From Candidatus Saccharibacteria bacterium UBA3749 (GTDB lineage Bacteria > Patescibacteriota > Saccharimonadia > Saccharimonadales > Saccharimonadaceae): a stretch of DNA of 29,758 bases. A model generated the notes under the pieces. It searched no databases. It was not told the DNA's origin and was given only the letters and a program-made list of their open reading frames with translations. Where the stretch lies: NCBI GenBank assembly GCA_002371235.1, contig DFGN01000027.1, forward strand, positions 892 through 30,649, read 5' to 3'. The first letter of the stretch is position 1; the number at the start of each line of letters is the position of its first letter. Made by a program: the position numbers and the translations under genes. Of this stretch, positions 15,355-20,593 are shown in pieces.

Positions 15355-15431
15355 GGGGGTATAGCTCAGTTGGTTAGAGCATGCGTCTTATACACGCAGT
15401 GTCCTTGGTTCGAGTCCAAGTACCCCCACCA
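15355..15431 (+). tRNA. tRNA-Ile (TAT)
   Basis: 77 nt with encoded CCA. Acceptor GGGGGTA/TACCCCC, D-arm GCTC/GAGC, anticodon stem TGCGT/ACGCA, anticodon loop CTTATAC giving TAT at 15389-15391, T-arm CTTGG/CCAAG, discriminator A. All stems are perfectly paired. It would read AUA directly, whereas most bacteria use a CAU tRNA with lysidine made by TilS. Confidence 0.95.
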
Positions 15432-15444
15432 GATTTTACTTAAC

Positions 15445-15466
15445 TCGGCATTTTAGCCGATTTTTT
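15445..15466 (+). terminator. Terminator of tRNA-Ile
   Basis: TCGGC, six-base loop, GCCGA, then six T, starting 14 bases after the tRNA CCA. Confidence 0.8.
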
Positions 15467-15530
15467 AGTAGTAAATTTCTGTTAAGTACCCTGCAGATTC
15501 TAGGGTGATATTTCACATCGTTTTTGCACA

Positions 15531-15556
15531 AAAAATGCGTTCGAAAACGCATTTTT
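15531..15556. terminator. Bidirectional terminator-type hairpin
   Basis: AAAAATGCGTT and AACGCATTTTT form a perfect 11-bp stem with a CGAA loop and T-runs on both strands. The span 15432-15649 otherwise holds no gene that I can see. Confidence 0.7.
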
Positions 15557-15600
15557 ACCTCTATTGATTCGTCCGTTAATACCCTAAACAATTTGGTCAC

Positions 15601-15636
15601 ATAAAAAAGTACCGTAGGTCAAATCTACGATACTTT
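15601..15636 (-). terminator. Terminator of the anchored unknown protein gene
   Basis: On the minus strand AAAGTA, mismatch, CGTAG, seven-base loop, CTACG, mismatch, TACTTT runs into TTTTTTAT. It begins 14 bases after the stop codon at 15650. Confidence 0.85.
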
Positions 15637-15649
15637 CCTAGTTTTATAA

Positions 15650-16357
15650 CTAAATCTTCTCTGGATTCAAAAGGATAGTCTTTAGTTGCTCTGCTACGGC
15701 ATCGGTAGGTACCATATATTCACTGGTGCAATTCTGAGTGCGCCAAGTATCGTGAATTACAAAATCAAATCCATTGAATTGAACATCCGGAGTGGTATTA
15801 CCTTGCCAACTCTTCTTAGAATCTTCCATGGCCCTTATGGTGACAACGGAACAGGAAAAGATATCATTATAGTAAGCAGCTTGAGGCTGTTCGACATAAT
15901 CGTTCTTAGAAATAGCCGTCAAACCAACAACATAATTACCATAACTATCGCCTTGATTTTCCTGATCAACTGCATACCCATAATTAGTTAAATCATCCGA
16001 TAATTTGTACTTTACACCCCATTTAGGCACATAAAAGTATCCGTTTTCAATATAAGGACCACCACTAACCTTGGCCGTATCAGTAATAGTTACGGTTGTT
16101 CCATTATTTGTTGTGGTTTCAATTTCGGGAGCTTCAATAGTAGTAATTGTGCCGTCATCTTCCTTGATTTGAACTTTTAAATTAGAAATCTGGCCATCTT
16201 TTTGCGCACTTCGTATCATACCATAAACGCCAAACCCAATACCACAAGCCGCCACAATACATGCCACTGCGGTAGCGATTTTTAGGCCATTTCCACTTTT
16301 TTGCTTATTATCTACTGTTGGCGTCATTGGCACTCCAGTATTAGTATTTTGTTCCAT
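15650..16357 (-). CDS. Membrane-anchored exported protein of unknown function
   Basis: 235 residues. A 25-residue cytoplasmic tail is followed by one transmembrane helix (about 26-48, IATAVACIVAACGIGFGVYGMI), then a Thr-rich linker and an extracellular domain of about 150 residues (KWGVKYKLSDDLTNYGYAVDQ to the end). Two or three cysteines (FSCSVV, RTQNCTSEY) could form a disulfide. I do not recognise the fold. It has a leadered promoter: TGCTATAAT at 16389-16397 and a strong Shine-Dalgarno (GGAAAGGAAA) before the ATG, which differs from the leaderless genes around it and suggests high expression. It stands alone between strong terminators. Confidence 0.8.
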   Translation of the reverse strand: MEQNTNTGVPMTPTVDNKQKSGNGLKIATAVACIVAACGIGFGVYGMIRSAQKDGQISNLKVQIKEDDGTITTIEAPEIETTTNNGTTVTITDTAKVSGGPYIENGYFYVPKWGVKYKLSDDLTNYGYAVDQENQGDSYGNYVVGLTAISKNDYVEQPQAAYYNDIFSCSVVTIRAMEDSKKSWQGNTTPDVQFNGFDFVIHDTWRTQNCTSEYMVPTDAVAEQLKTILLNPEKI

Positions 16358-16388
16358 TGAGTTTCCTTTCCTAAATACTTATGTTTCT

Positions 16389-16397
16389 ATTATAGCA
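16389..16397 (-). promoter_or_regulatory. Extended -10 promoter of the anchored unknown protein
   Basis: TGCTATAAT on the minus strand, 31 bases before the ATG, leaving space for the Shine-Dalgarno sequence. Confidence 0.6.
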
Positions 16398-16461
16398 TGG
16401 TTTAATTTTTTTCGAATGTCTTCCTTATGGATTGTTAATGCCTGCCCAATTCGTCCCCACC

Positions 16462-16501
16462 AATAATAAAAGAAATCCCTTTAGGGATTTGTTTTATTAT
16501 T
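16462..16501. terminator. Long two-part hairpin, probable bidirectional terminator
   Basis: AATAATAAAA pairs with TTTTATTATT (10 bp), a single G-G mismatch follows, then AAATCCC/GGGATTT around a TTTA loop. CCAC and GTGG just outside extend the fold. It lies between the unknown protein promoter and the end of the alpha-CTD/sigma gene. Confidence 0.65.
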
Positions 16502-16529
16502 AAGTGGTCTTGGATGAGAACCAAAATGC

Positions 16530-16560
16530 AAAAAGCCCCAGCTGACCGCCGAGGACTTTT
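16530..16560 (-). terminator. Terminator after the alpha-CTD/sigma-4 gene
   Basis: On the minus strand AAAAGTCC, a GC-rich loop, then GGGGCTTTTTG. The stop codon is 33 bases upstream. Confidence 0.6.
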
Positions 16561-16592
16561 CGTTTTGAATTTAAGAAAGGATTAATTAAATA

Positions 16593-17522
16593 TTAGATGC
16601 CGATATCATAGCCAGTAGATTGCAACATCGCGCCTACCAGCTCTTCGAGTCCAGAACGTGTAGTGATCTTGGCCAGCACGTCTTTAGGGTATCTAATGAC
16701 ATCGTATGCAGTATTAATTCCAGCGCGTTTCAAACGATTGCACAAACGAACGCTTAAATCCAACTCCTCGATAGAAAGAGAATTAAATACGTTCAGATTA
16801 ATCTGCTTACCAGTACCATCATAGTACTTCAATGGCATTTTCCCCATGCGTCTCAACTCCATAAGCAACTCCTGTTCTCTCTCAAAAACCGGAGTCTTAT
16901 AAAGTTCATCAAGCTCACTTTTGAGGCTGTTAACAACATCGTTCAGCTCGTCCTGAGCATCAAAGAGCGCCGGAAGATCATTACGGCCCTTCAGCTTCCA
17001 AAAAGCTTTAGCCTCAATCTGACTGATACGCGCTCTCGTGATCTGGAAATACTGAGCAACAGAATCAAGATCCCAATCCTCATTGCCCTCCAAACCGAAG
17101 CGACGGCATATTACATCGTATTCTCTTTCCTTCAGCCGATTGCGGAGCGAGAGCTTTATACTTTCAATGTCTTCATCCGACACACTAACGAAGCTTTCGT
17201 ACTGCTCGTTCGAAAGCTGCTCAATCTGCAGAATGAAGCACTCTCTATTCTCCTCAAAGATAGACCAGTAAAGGAACCCGATGCGAAAAGAAGTGGTAAA
17301 ATCAGCCTTGGGGCGAATGAAACCAGCCTCTTCCAGTGCTTCGGCCAACTCCAGTTCCCACTTCGGAGTCACCACGCCATTATACGCAGCAATTCTACCA
17401 TGCTTGATGACATCATCAATTGTATCAAATTTCTTCTTCAGGCAGGTACGAGTCCTTGACGAAACGTTTAATTCGTCAAGAGTCTTCAAGGTTACCGCCT
17501 TCCTAACTACTTCCGTATTCAT
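16593..17522 (-). CDS. Transcription regulator combining two alpha-CTD-like domains and a sigma region 4-like HTH
   Basis: 309 residues. Residues 11-45 (LKTLDELNVSSRTRTCLKKK) and 246-300 (LSIEELDLSVRLCNRLKRAG, then TAYDVIRYPKDVLAKI) look like the helix-hairpin-helix domain at the C-terminus of RNA polymerase alpha. Residues 128-178 (RLKEREYDVICRRFGLEG, then LDSVAQYFQITRARISQIEA) match sigma-70 region 4, which binds -35 boxes. A helical, probably coiled segment joins them (188-225). There is no region 2, so it cannot melt promoters as a sigma factor does; an RNA polymerase-associated or DNA-binding regulator is more likely. Strong Shine-Dalgarno (GGAGGAAAG), consensus promoter and a 150-base leader. 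Similar alpha-CTD/sigma-4 proteins may exist in Firmicutes, which I cannot check. Confidence 0.8.
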   Translation of the reverse strand: MNTEVVRKAVTLKTLDELNVSSRTRTCLKKKFDTIDDVIKHGRIAAYNGVVTPKWELELAEALEEAGFIRPKADFTTSFRIGFLYWSIFEENRECFILQIEQLSNEQYESFVSVSDEDIESIKLSLRNRLKEREYDVICRRFGLEGNEDWDLDSVAQYFQITRARISQIEAKAFWKLKGRNDLPALFDAQDELNDVVNSLKSELDELYKTPVFEREQELLMELRRMGKMPLKYYDGTGKQINLNVFNSLSIEELDLSVRLCNRLKRAGINTAYDVIRYPKDVLAKITTRSGLEELVGAMLQSTGYDIGI

Positions 17523-17567
17523 GTTCTTTCCTCCGTAAAAAAAGTGTTCTCAAAACGTATATATAAA

Positions 17568-17587
17568 GTTTTAGGTTACCCTAAAAC
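17568..17587 (-). other. Leader hairpin with GNRA loop
   Basis: GTTTTAGG, loop GTAA, CCTAAAAC: a perfect 8-bp stem in the mRNA leader of the alpha-CTD/sigma-4 gene. The loop contains the stop codon of the leader ORF. Confidence 0.65.
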
Positions 17588-17677
17588 GAGATAGGGAGTA
17601 AGGGGCAGAAGCCCAAAAAAATCCTTTCTTAAATTCTTAATGTACTCTTTAGCCATATCTACCAGCTCAAAGTACAT
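17576..17677 (-). CDS. Possible 33-codon leader ORF
   Basis: A short frame begins MYFELVDMAKEYIKN and ends PLTPYLVLG. Its ATG is 4 bases after a perfect TATAAT, so it could be read on a nearly leaderless mRNA, with an internal ATG at codon 8 as another start. Its TAA stop falls in the loop of a GNRA hairpin, and the main start codon at 17522 is 53 bases further on. The stop-in-hairpin layout recalls leader peptides that control downstream expression by ribosome position. Residue content shows no run of one amino acid, so a classical amino-acid attenuator is unlikely. It may also be non-coding. Confidence 0.4.
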   Translation of the reverse strand: MYFELVDMAKEYIKNLRKDFFGLLPLTPYLVLG

Positions 17678-17681
17678 CAGT

Positions 17682-17710
17682 ATTATATCACAAAAACATC
17701 AGAATGTCAA
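17682..17710 (-). promoter_or_regulatory. Perfect consensus sigma-70 promoter
   Basis: TTGACA (17705-17710), 17 bases, TATAAT (17682-17687), with TGA before the -10. It is the only full-consensus promoter found in the window and drives the alpha-CTD/sigma-4 gene. Confidence 0.9.
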
Positions 17711-17788
17711 TTACATCGCAATAACTCTCCCCTTTTGCAACAAATATCGCATCAAAAAAGCAGCCATCGAAACTGTGAACATAAAAGC

Positions 17789-17875
17789 AAAAACCCACTA
17801 GATTGGTATTTTCTCCGAATGAAGCGCGATTATACATCGAGCGAATGAGGAAAAAAACCAAGATAGCGGGTTTTT
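17789..17875 (-). ncRNA. Structured repeat element, copy 1
   Basis: An 87-nt imperfect hairpin. The outer stem AAAAACCCACTA/TAGCGGGTTTTT has one mismatch. Inside, TTGGT...TTTTCTC pairs with GAGG...AAAACCAA, and the apex has CGAT/ATCG around TATAC. It aligns without gaps to the copy at 22521-22609 from AGATTGGT to AGAT. On the minus strand it ends in a T-run and follows the 67-residue gene by 13 bases, so it probably also terminates that mRNA. Orientation is inferred from that. Confidence 0.6.
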
Positions 17876-17888
17876 ACAAAAATCAAGA

Positions 17889-18092
17889 TTATTTCTTCTT
17901 TAAAGTAAGGAACCCATTGCGTGGATTCTCAACTACCATACGATCTGCTGGCAAGTCGCAAGGAGTACCCTTACCGCCCTTTTCGTCCTTTGTAAAGAAA
18001 TAAATTGTCTGAGGCTTTCCACCGCGGAGCGTCACTTCAGATTTGTGTAGATAATACTTTACACCTTTACCGTTAGTATGTTCGTAAGCCAT
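17889..18092 (-). CDS. Small conserved-looking protein of unknown function (67 aa)
   Basis: 67 residues, soluble, rich in Lys, Gly and Tyr. The blocks YYLHKSEVTLRGGKPQTIYFF and VVENPRNGFLTLKKK are of a type I associate with small CPR proteins, but I cannot name a family. The compact beta-strand pattern would suit a small single-domain protein. It has a good promoter (TTGACT-N17-TAAGAT at 18125-18153) and a strong Shine-Dalgarno (AAGGAGG), so expression is likely high. The structured element copy 1 follows immediately. It is upstream of, but separated from, the alpha-CTD/sigma-4 gene by that gene's own promoter. Confidence 0.8.
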   Translation of the reverse strand: MAYEHTNGKGVKYYLHKSEVTLRGGKPQTIYFFTKDEKGGKGTPCDLPADRMVVENPRNGFLTLKKK

Positions 18093-18124
18093 TTCAGCTT
18101 TCCTCCTTAAGTTAATATACTCTT

Positions 18125-18153
18125 ATCTTATGACCCTTAAACAAAAAAGTCAA
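18125..18153 (-). promoter_or_regulatory. Promoter of the 67-residue protein gene
   Basis: TTGACT (18148-18153), 17 bases, TAAGAT (18125-18130) on the minus strand, followed by a leader of about 25 bases with AAGGAGG. Confidence 0.75.
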
Positions 18154-18179
18154 GAGATTTTTCCATTAAATCTAAAGAA

Positions 18180-18854
18180 TTATGCAAATATTAGAGATAA
18201 CCTTAAGAAAATCCAGATAATTACTCTGATAAAAATTACAACAAAGATTATCAAAGTCAAAACAATCATAAATCCAGTTAACGTCGGAGCCAGAATCGGC
18301 GAAGCATAGTTCTTTCGGAATAGTTCAGTCGAAGGAATTTCTGCTATCACCTTATCATGCAATTCCTCTGCTGCCGGATATTTCTGAATCTCACTTAGCA
18401 TACAATTAATATAACCTGGACTATCCCACGTCCAGCCATTAATTCTAGCAGGTTCTTTACAGGCCTCCGACGCCAAAGCATAAATATTCCCATTTGGATT
18501 ATTGTCAGATACTAAATTCTCCTTTGCTTCCGCTAGGGCGCGATTCGCTGCTCGAATATACTGATGTTCTAGATAAAACGGTCCGGTTCCAAACGTAATT
18601 TTTTTATTACCATTCTCATCAATAATATTAATTACAATATTAGAAAATACAAATTTCTTTAATTCTTCTAGTTTTCTAATAATCTCATCATCATTGCCCT
18701 GCTCATCCGCCACAAGTACCGCATCTCTTAATTCTGTCATTTTAATATGATCTAACCTTAGTAAAGTTGCATCAATAAAAAGTAATGGTACCAGAATTAC
18801 CAAAAGCTGCCAAGTTTTCACGCGATAAAACCTAATACGCCTATGTTTTTTCAT
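18180..18854 (-). CDS. Membrane protein with two terminal transmembrane helices, unknown function
   Basis: 224 residues. A basic start (MKKHRRIRFYRVK) is followed by a first helix (about 15-31), a hydrophilic domain of about 150 residues outside the membrane (with SEACKEPARINGWTWDSPGYINCM and two cysteines that may pair), and a second long hydrophobic stretch (about 190-222, TLTGFMIVLTLIIFVVIFIRVIIW). Both ends should be cytoplasmic. I do not recognise the family. TGATATAAT lies 6 bases before the ATG, so a leaderless mRNA is predicted. The gene is monocistronic; the next gene downstream has its own promoter. Confidence 0.78.
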   Translation of the reverse strand: MKKHRRIRFYRVKTWQLLVILVPLLFIDATLLRLDHIKMTELRDAVLVADEQGNDDEIIRKLEELKKFVFSNIVINIIDENGNKKITFGTGPFYLEHQYIRAANRALAEAKENLVSDNNPNGNIYALASEACKEPARINGWTWDSPGYINCMLSEIQKYPAAEELHDKVIAEIPSTELFRKNYASPILAPTLTGFMIVLTLIIFVVIFIRVIIWIFLRLSLIFA

Positions 18855-18860
18855 ATTTAA

Positions 18861-18869
18861 ATTATATCA
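18861..18869 (-). promoter_or_regulatory. Extended -10 promoter of the two-helix membrane protein
   Basis: TGATATAAT on the minus strand, 6 bases from the ATG at 18854. Confidence 0.7.
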
Positions 18870-18907
18870 TATCGTCACCATCCTTGCCTCGAGCAAAACT
18901 TATAAGC

Positions 18908-18936
18908 TTGCATCTTTTACAAATCCTTGCTACAAT
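18908..18936 (+). promoter_or_regulatory. Promoter of the structured-leader transcript
   Basis: TTGCAT (18908-18913), 17 bases, TGC-TACAAT (18931-18936). The expected transcript start is near 18942. Confidence 0.7.
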
Positions 18937-18941
18937 AGGGA

Positions 18942-19028
18942 CCATCGCTCATTTATTCCCAATGGCTTTATGGCTAAAGTCTTTGCGAGGTGGGTTAGCA
19001 AGGTCGACGAGCGAAAATCATTAAGGAG
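18942..19028 (+). ncRNA. Candidate structured leader RNA with three stems
   Basis: P1 is TCGCTC (18945-18950) with GAGCGA (19009-19014). Inside are P2, GGCTTTA/TAAAGTC around TGGC (18964-18981), and P3, TTTGC/GCAAG (18982-19002). The P3 loop holds TGGG (18991-18994), which could pair with CCCA at 18958-18961 as a pseudoknot. AAGGAG follows at 19023-19028. The three-way plan looks like a riboswitch or protein-binding leader but matches none that I know. Confidence 0.45.
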
Positions 19029-19040
19029 AATATTAGATAC

Positions 19041-19127
19041 ATGCGTATCAAAGGACTAAAACGTTCCCAGGAACGCAAAAAGTCAAAAATTGCTCCTGCC
19101 TCCTGGCAAGAGTTTATCGAGATTTAA
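19041..19127 (+). CDS. Possible 28-residue small protein
   Basis: The frame starts MRIKGLKRSQERKKSK and ends in WQEFIEI: a basic first half and an amphipathic end. AAGGAG lies 12 bases before the ATG, a wide but usable spacing, and a strong terminator begins 5 bases after the stop. Promoter, folded leader, ORF and terminator form a compact unit of about 220 bases. The product is unknown: it could be a small ribosome- or RNA-binding protein because of its charge, or a leader peptide. It may also be that the RNA is the functional product. Confidence 0.55.
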   Translation: MRIKGLKRSQERKKSKIAPASWQEFIEI

Positions 19128-19132
19128 CTCGC

Positions 19133-19159
19133 AAAAATCCCCCTGTTAGGGGGATTTTT
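19133..19159. terminator. Bidirectional terminator
   Basis: AAAAATCCCCC and GGGGGATTTTT form a perfect 11-bp stem with a five-base loop. It serves the small transcript on plus and the DsbA-like gene on minus. Confidence 0.9.
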
Positions 19160-19200
19160 AGTAATCCTAATCATGTATCTATTAATAAGAATAATCTATT

Positions 19201-19962
19201 CTATTTACCCACTTTTGCCTCTACAATCTTTCTAATCACATTGGCAAAATTATGTGTACCCTCCTGCGGCTCTTCCCAAGATACAGTCTTGCCATCAATA
19301 ACCACTTCTGAAGCCGCATTCCAAGAAATCAACTGACCATCAACATAGAATGCCGGGGTCCCAGCAATATCAATTCTCCTACCGATCCCCATATCAAAAC
19401 TTATTTTCTTTGAGACGGCCTCGCTCGCAATATCTTTGTGAAATTTTTCTAAATCACCTTTGCCACCAGTAACTTCTACGAAGTATTTATCAAACAGTTC
19501 TGTTCTCTCCGAAGGAGATGCGTATTCCCATTCCGCCTGCTCTGTGAATAATTTATCGGCATATTGTTTCCAATATCCCTGCAATCCTGCAGCCTCTGCT
19601 GCTGAAGCCGCCGCCGTTCCATTCTGGTGATATGATAACAAATAGCTCCTATATACCACAGCCAGCTTTCCATCCAACTCTTCAACAATACTATTGACTC
19701 GCTTATTCATCGAAGCACACCCAGGGCACTGATAATCCGCATATTCAAATATCACCACCGGAGCCTCTGGATTGCCCTTCACGTGGTCACCGATATTACC
19801 ATTATTTGCATCCGGCTCGATTATTGAATAAAAATCATATTCATTAAAATTAGTTGCCTTATTATTTCCGTCAATCACAAAAAACGCACCTATAGCAATT
19901 ATTGCCACCACAACCACACCAGCAATCACACCAGCCACGGAGAAGCCTCTCGTTTTTTTCAT
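19201..19962 (-). CDS. Membrane-anchored DsbA-like thiol-disulfide oxidoreductase
   Basis: 253 residues. An N-terminal helix (about 7-30) anchors the protein with its catalytic domain outside. The thioredoxin fold shows EAPVVIFEYADYQCPGC with the redox motif C79-P-G-C82, and a cis-proline loop IAGTPAFYVDG near 207. Between them is the helical insertion typical of DsbA (DSBA_2/thioredoxin_4 group). It should introduce disulfides into exported proteins such as the cysteine-containing pilin-type proteins here. Its oxidising partner (DsbB or VKOR) is not in the window. The gene has a leader with GGAG before the ATG, and a promoter that overlaps that of the divergent CBS-domain gene. Confidence 0.92.
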   Translation of the reverse strand: MKKTRGFSVAGVIAGVVVVAIIAIGAFFVIDGNNKATNFNEYDFYSIIEPDANNGNIGDHVKGNPEAPVVIFEYADYQCPGCASMNKRVNSIVEELDGKLAVVYRSYLLSYHQNGTAAASAAEAAGLQGYWKQYADKLFTEQAEWEYASPSERTELFDKYFVEVTGGKGDLEKFHKDIASEAVSKKISFDMGIGRRIDIAGTPAFYVDGQLISWNAASEVVIDGKTVSWEEPQEGTHNFANVIRKIVEAKVGK

Positions 19963-19985
19963 AAATATCTCCTTTTTAAAAATGA

Positions 19986-19999
19986 TATAATATATTATA
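19986..19999. promoter_or_regulatory. Divergent palindromic double -10 promoter
   Basis: TATAATATATTATA is a perfect 14-bp palindrome giving TATAAT on plus (19986-19991, for the CBS gene, 10 bases from its ATG) and on minus (19994-19999, preceded by TGC, for the DsbA-like gene). The CBS start codon lies inside the minus-strand extended -10. Confidence 0.7.
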
Positions 20000-20001
20000 G
20001 C

Positions 20002-20580
20002 ATGTTAGATAATTTATTAAAGAAATTGGTCCACTGGCTAGACCCAAAACTCGAAAAATTCCGCACTAGGCAGTCCTCCACCACACCACCCAAATTCACT
20101 CCGAAATCCCTCGAAGAATTCATTGGCGTCCTCCAACGCACCCCGAAGTCAATCCTGAGTAGCCGCGATCGTAGTCGCATCGCCGCCATCATGAGTTTCG
20201 ATGACCGCAAAGTTGAGTCCATCATGATACCTAAATCTAAGATGGTTTTTGTTAATGCCGAAGAAATCCTCGGCCCACTCGTACTTGATAAACTCTACAA
20301 ATCCGGCTTCACTAATTTTCCAGTTGTCGACAACAGCGATAAGGTTAAAGGCATCATTCATACCGAAGCACTTAATGCCCTCGAAATTAAACACACCGAT
20401 CGCGCCGAAAAATATTTAGATAAGTCAGTTTATTATCTCCATATAAACGATTCACTTAGCCATGCCGTCTCCGAAATAGAACGTACTAATAGTTATTATT
20501 TTCTAGTACTAGATCATGAAGATTCACTTGCGGGATTCTTTACCATCCAGATGTTATTAGACTATTTACTTGGGAAGTGA
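20002..20580 (+). CDS. CBS-domain protein, CorC/CNNM-like without membrane part
   Basis: 192 residues. Residues about 50-190 form a CBS pair. The first CBS begins with DRKVESIMIPKSKMVFVNAEE, similar to the VxDIMTPRxxVxxL start in CorC/HlyC proteins; GFTNFPVVDNSDKVKGIIHTEAL is the classical CBS strand pattern. The second reads SYYFLVLDHEDSLAGFFTIQMLLDYLLG. The DUF21 membrane domain and C-terminal CorC domain of transporters are missing, so it is a soluble adenosyl-nucleotide or ion sensor at most. Residues 1-50 are helical and basic. The gene ends in TGA, which also serves the aspS promoter, with only 13 bases between the two genes. Confidence 0.85.
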   Translation: MLDNLLKKLVHWLDPKLEKFRTRQSSTTPPKFTPKSLEEFIGVLQRTPKSILSSRDRSRIAAIMSFDDRKVESIMIPKSKMVFVNAEEILGPLVLDKLYKSGFTNFPVVDNSDKVKGIIHTEALNALEIKHTDRAEKYLDKSVYYLHINDSLSHAVSEIERTNSYYFLVLDHEDSLAGFFTIQMLLDYLLGK

Positions 20581-20586
20581 TATAAT
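20578..20586 (+). promoter_or_regulatory. aspS promoter overlapping a stop codon
   Basis: TGATATAAT: the TGA is the stop of the CBS gene and the TATAAT ends 7 bases before the aspS ATG at 20594. Confidence 0.7.
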
Positions 20587-20593
20587 AACACAT

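Noticed and set aside
15421..15502. Imperfect direct repeat of the tRNA-Ile 3' end as an integration site
   Set aside because: The match (TACCC..CAGATT) is short and broken, and no integrase or element lies next to it.
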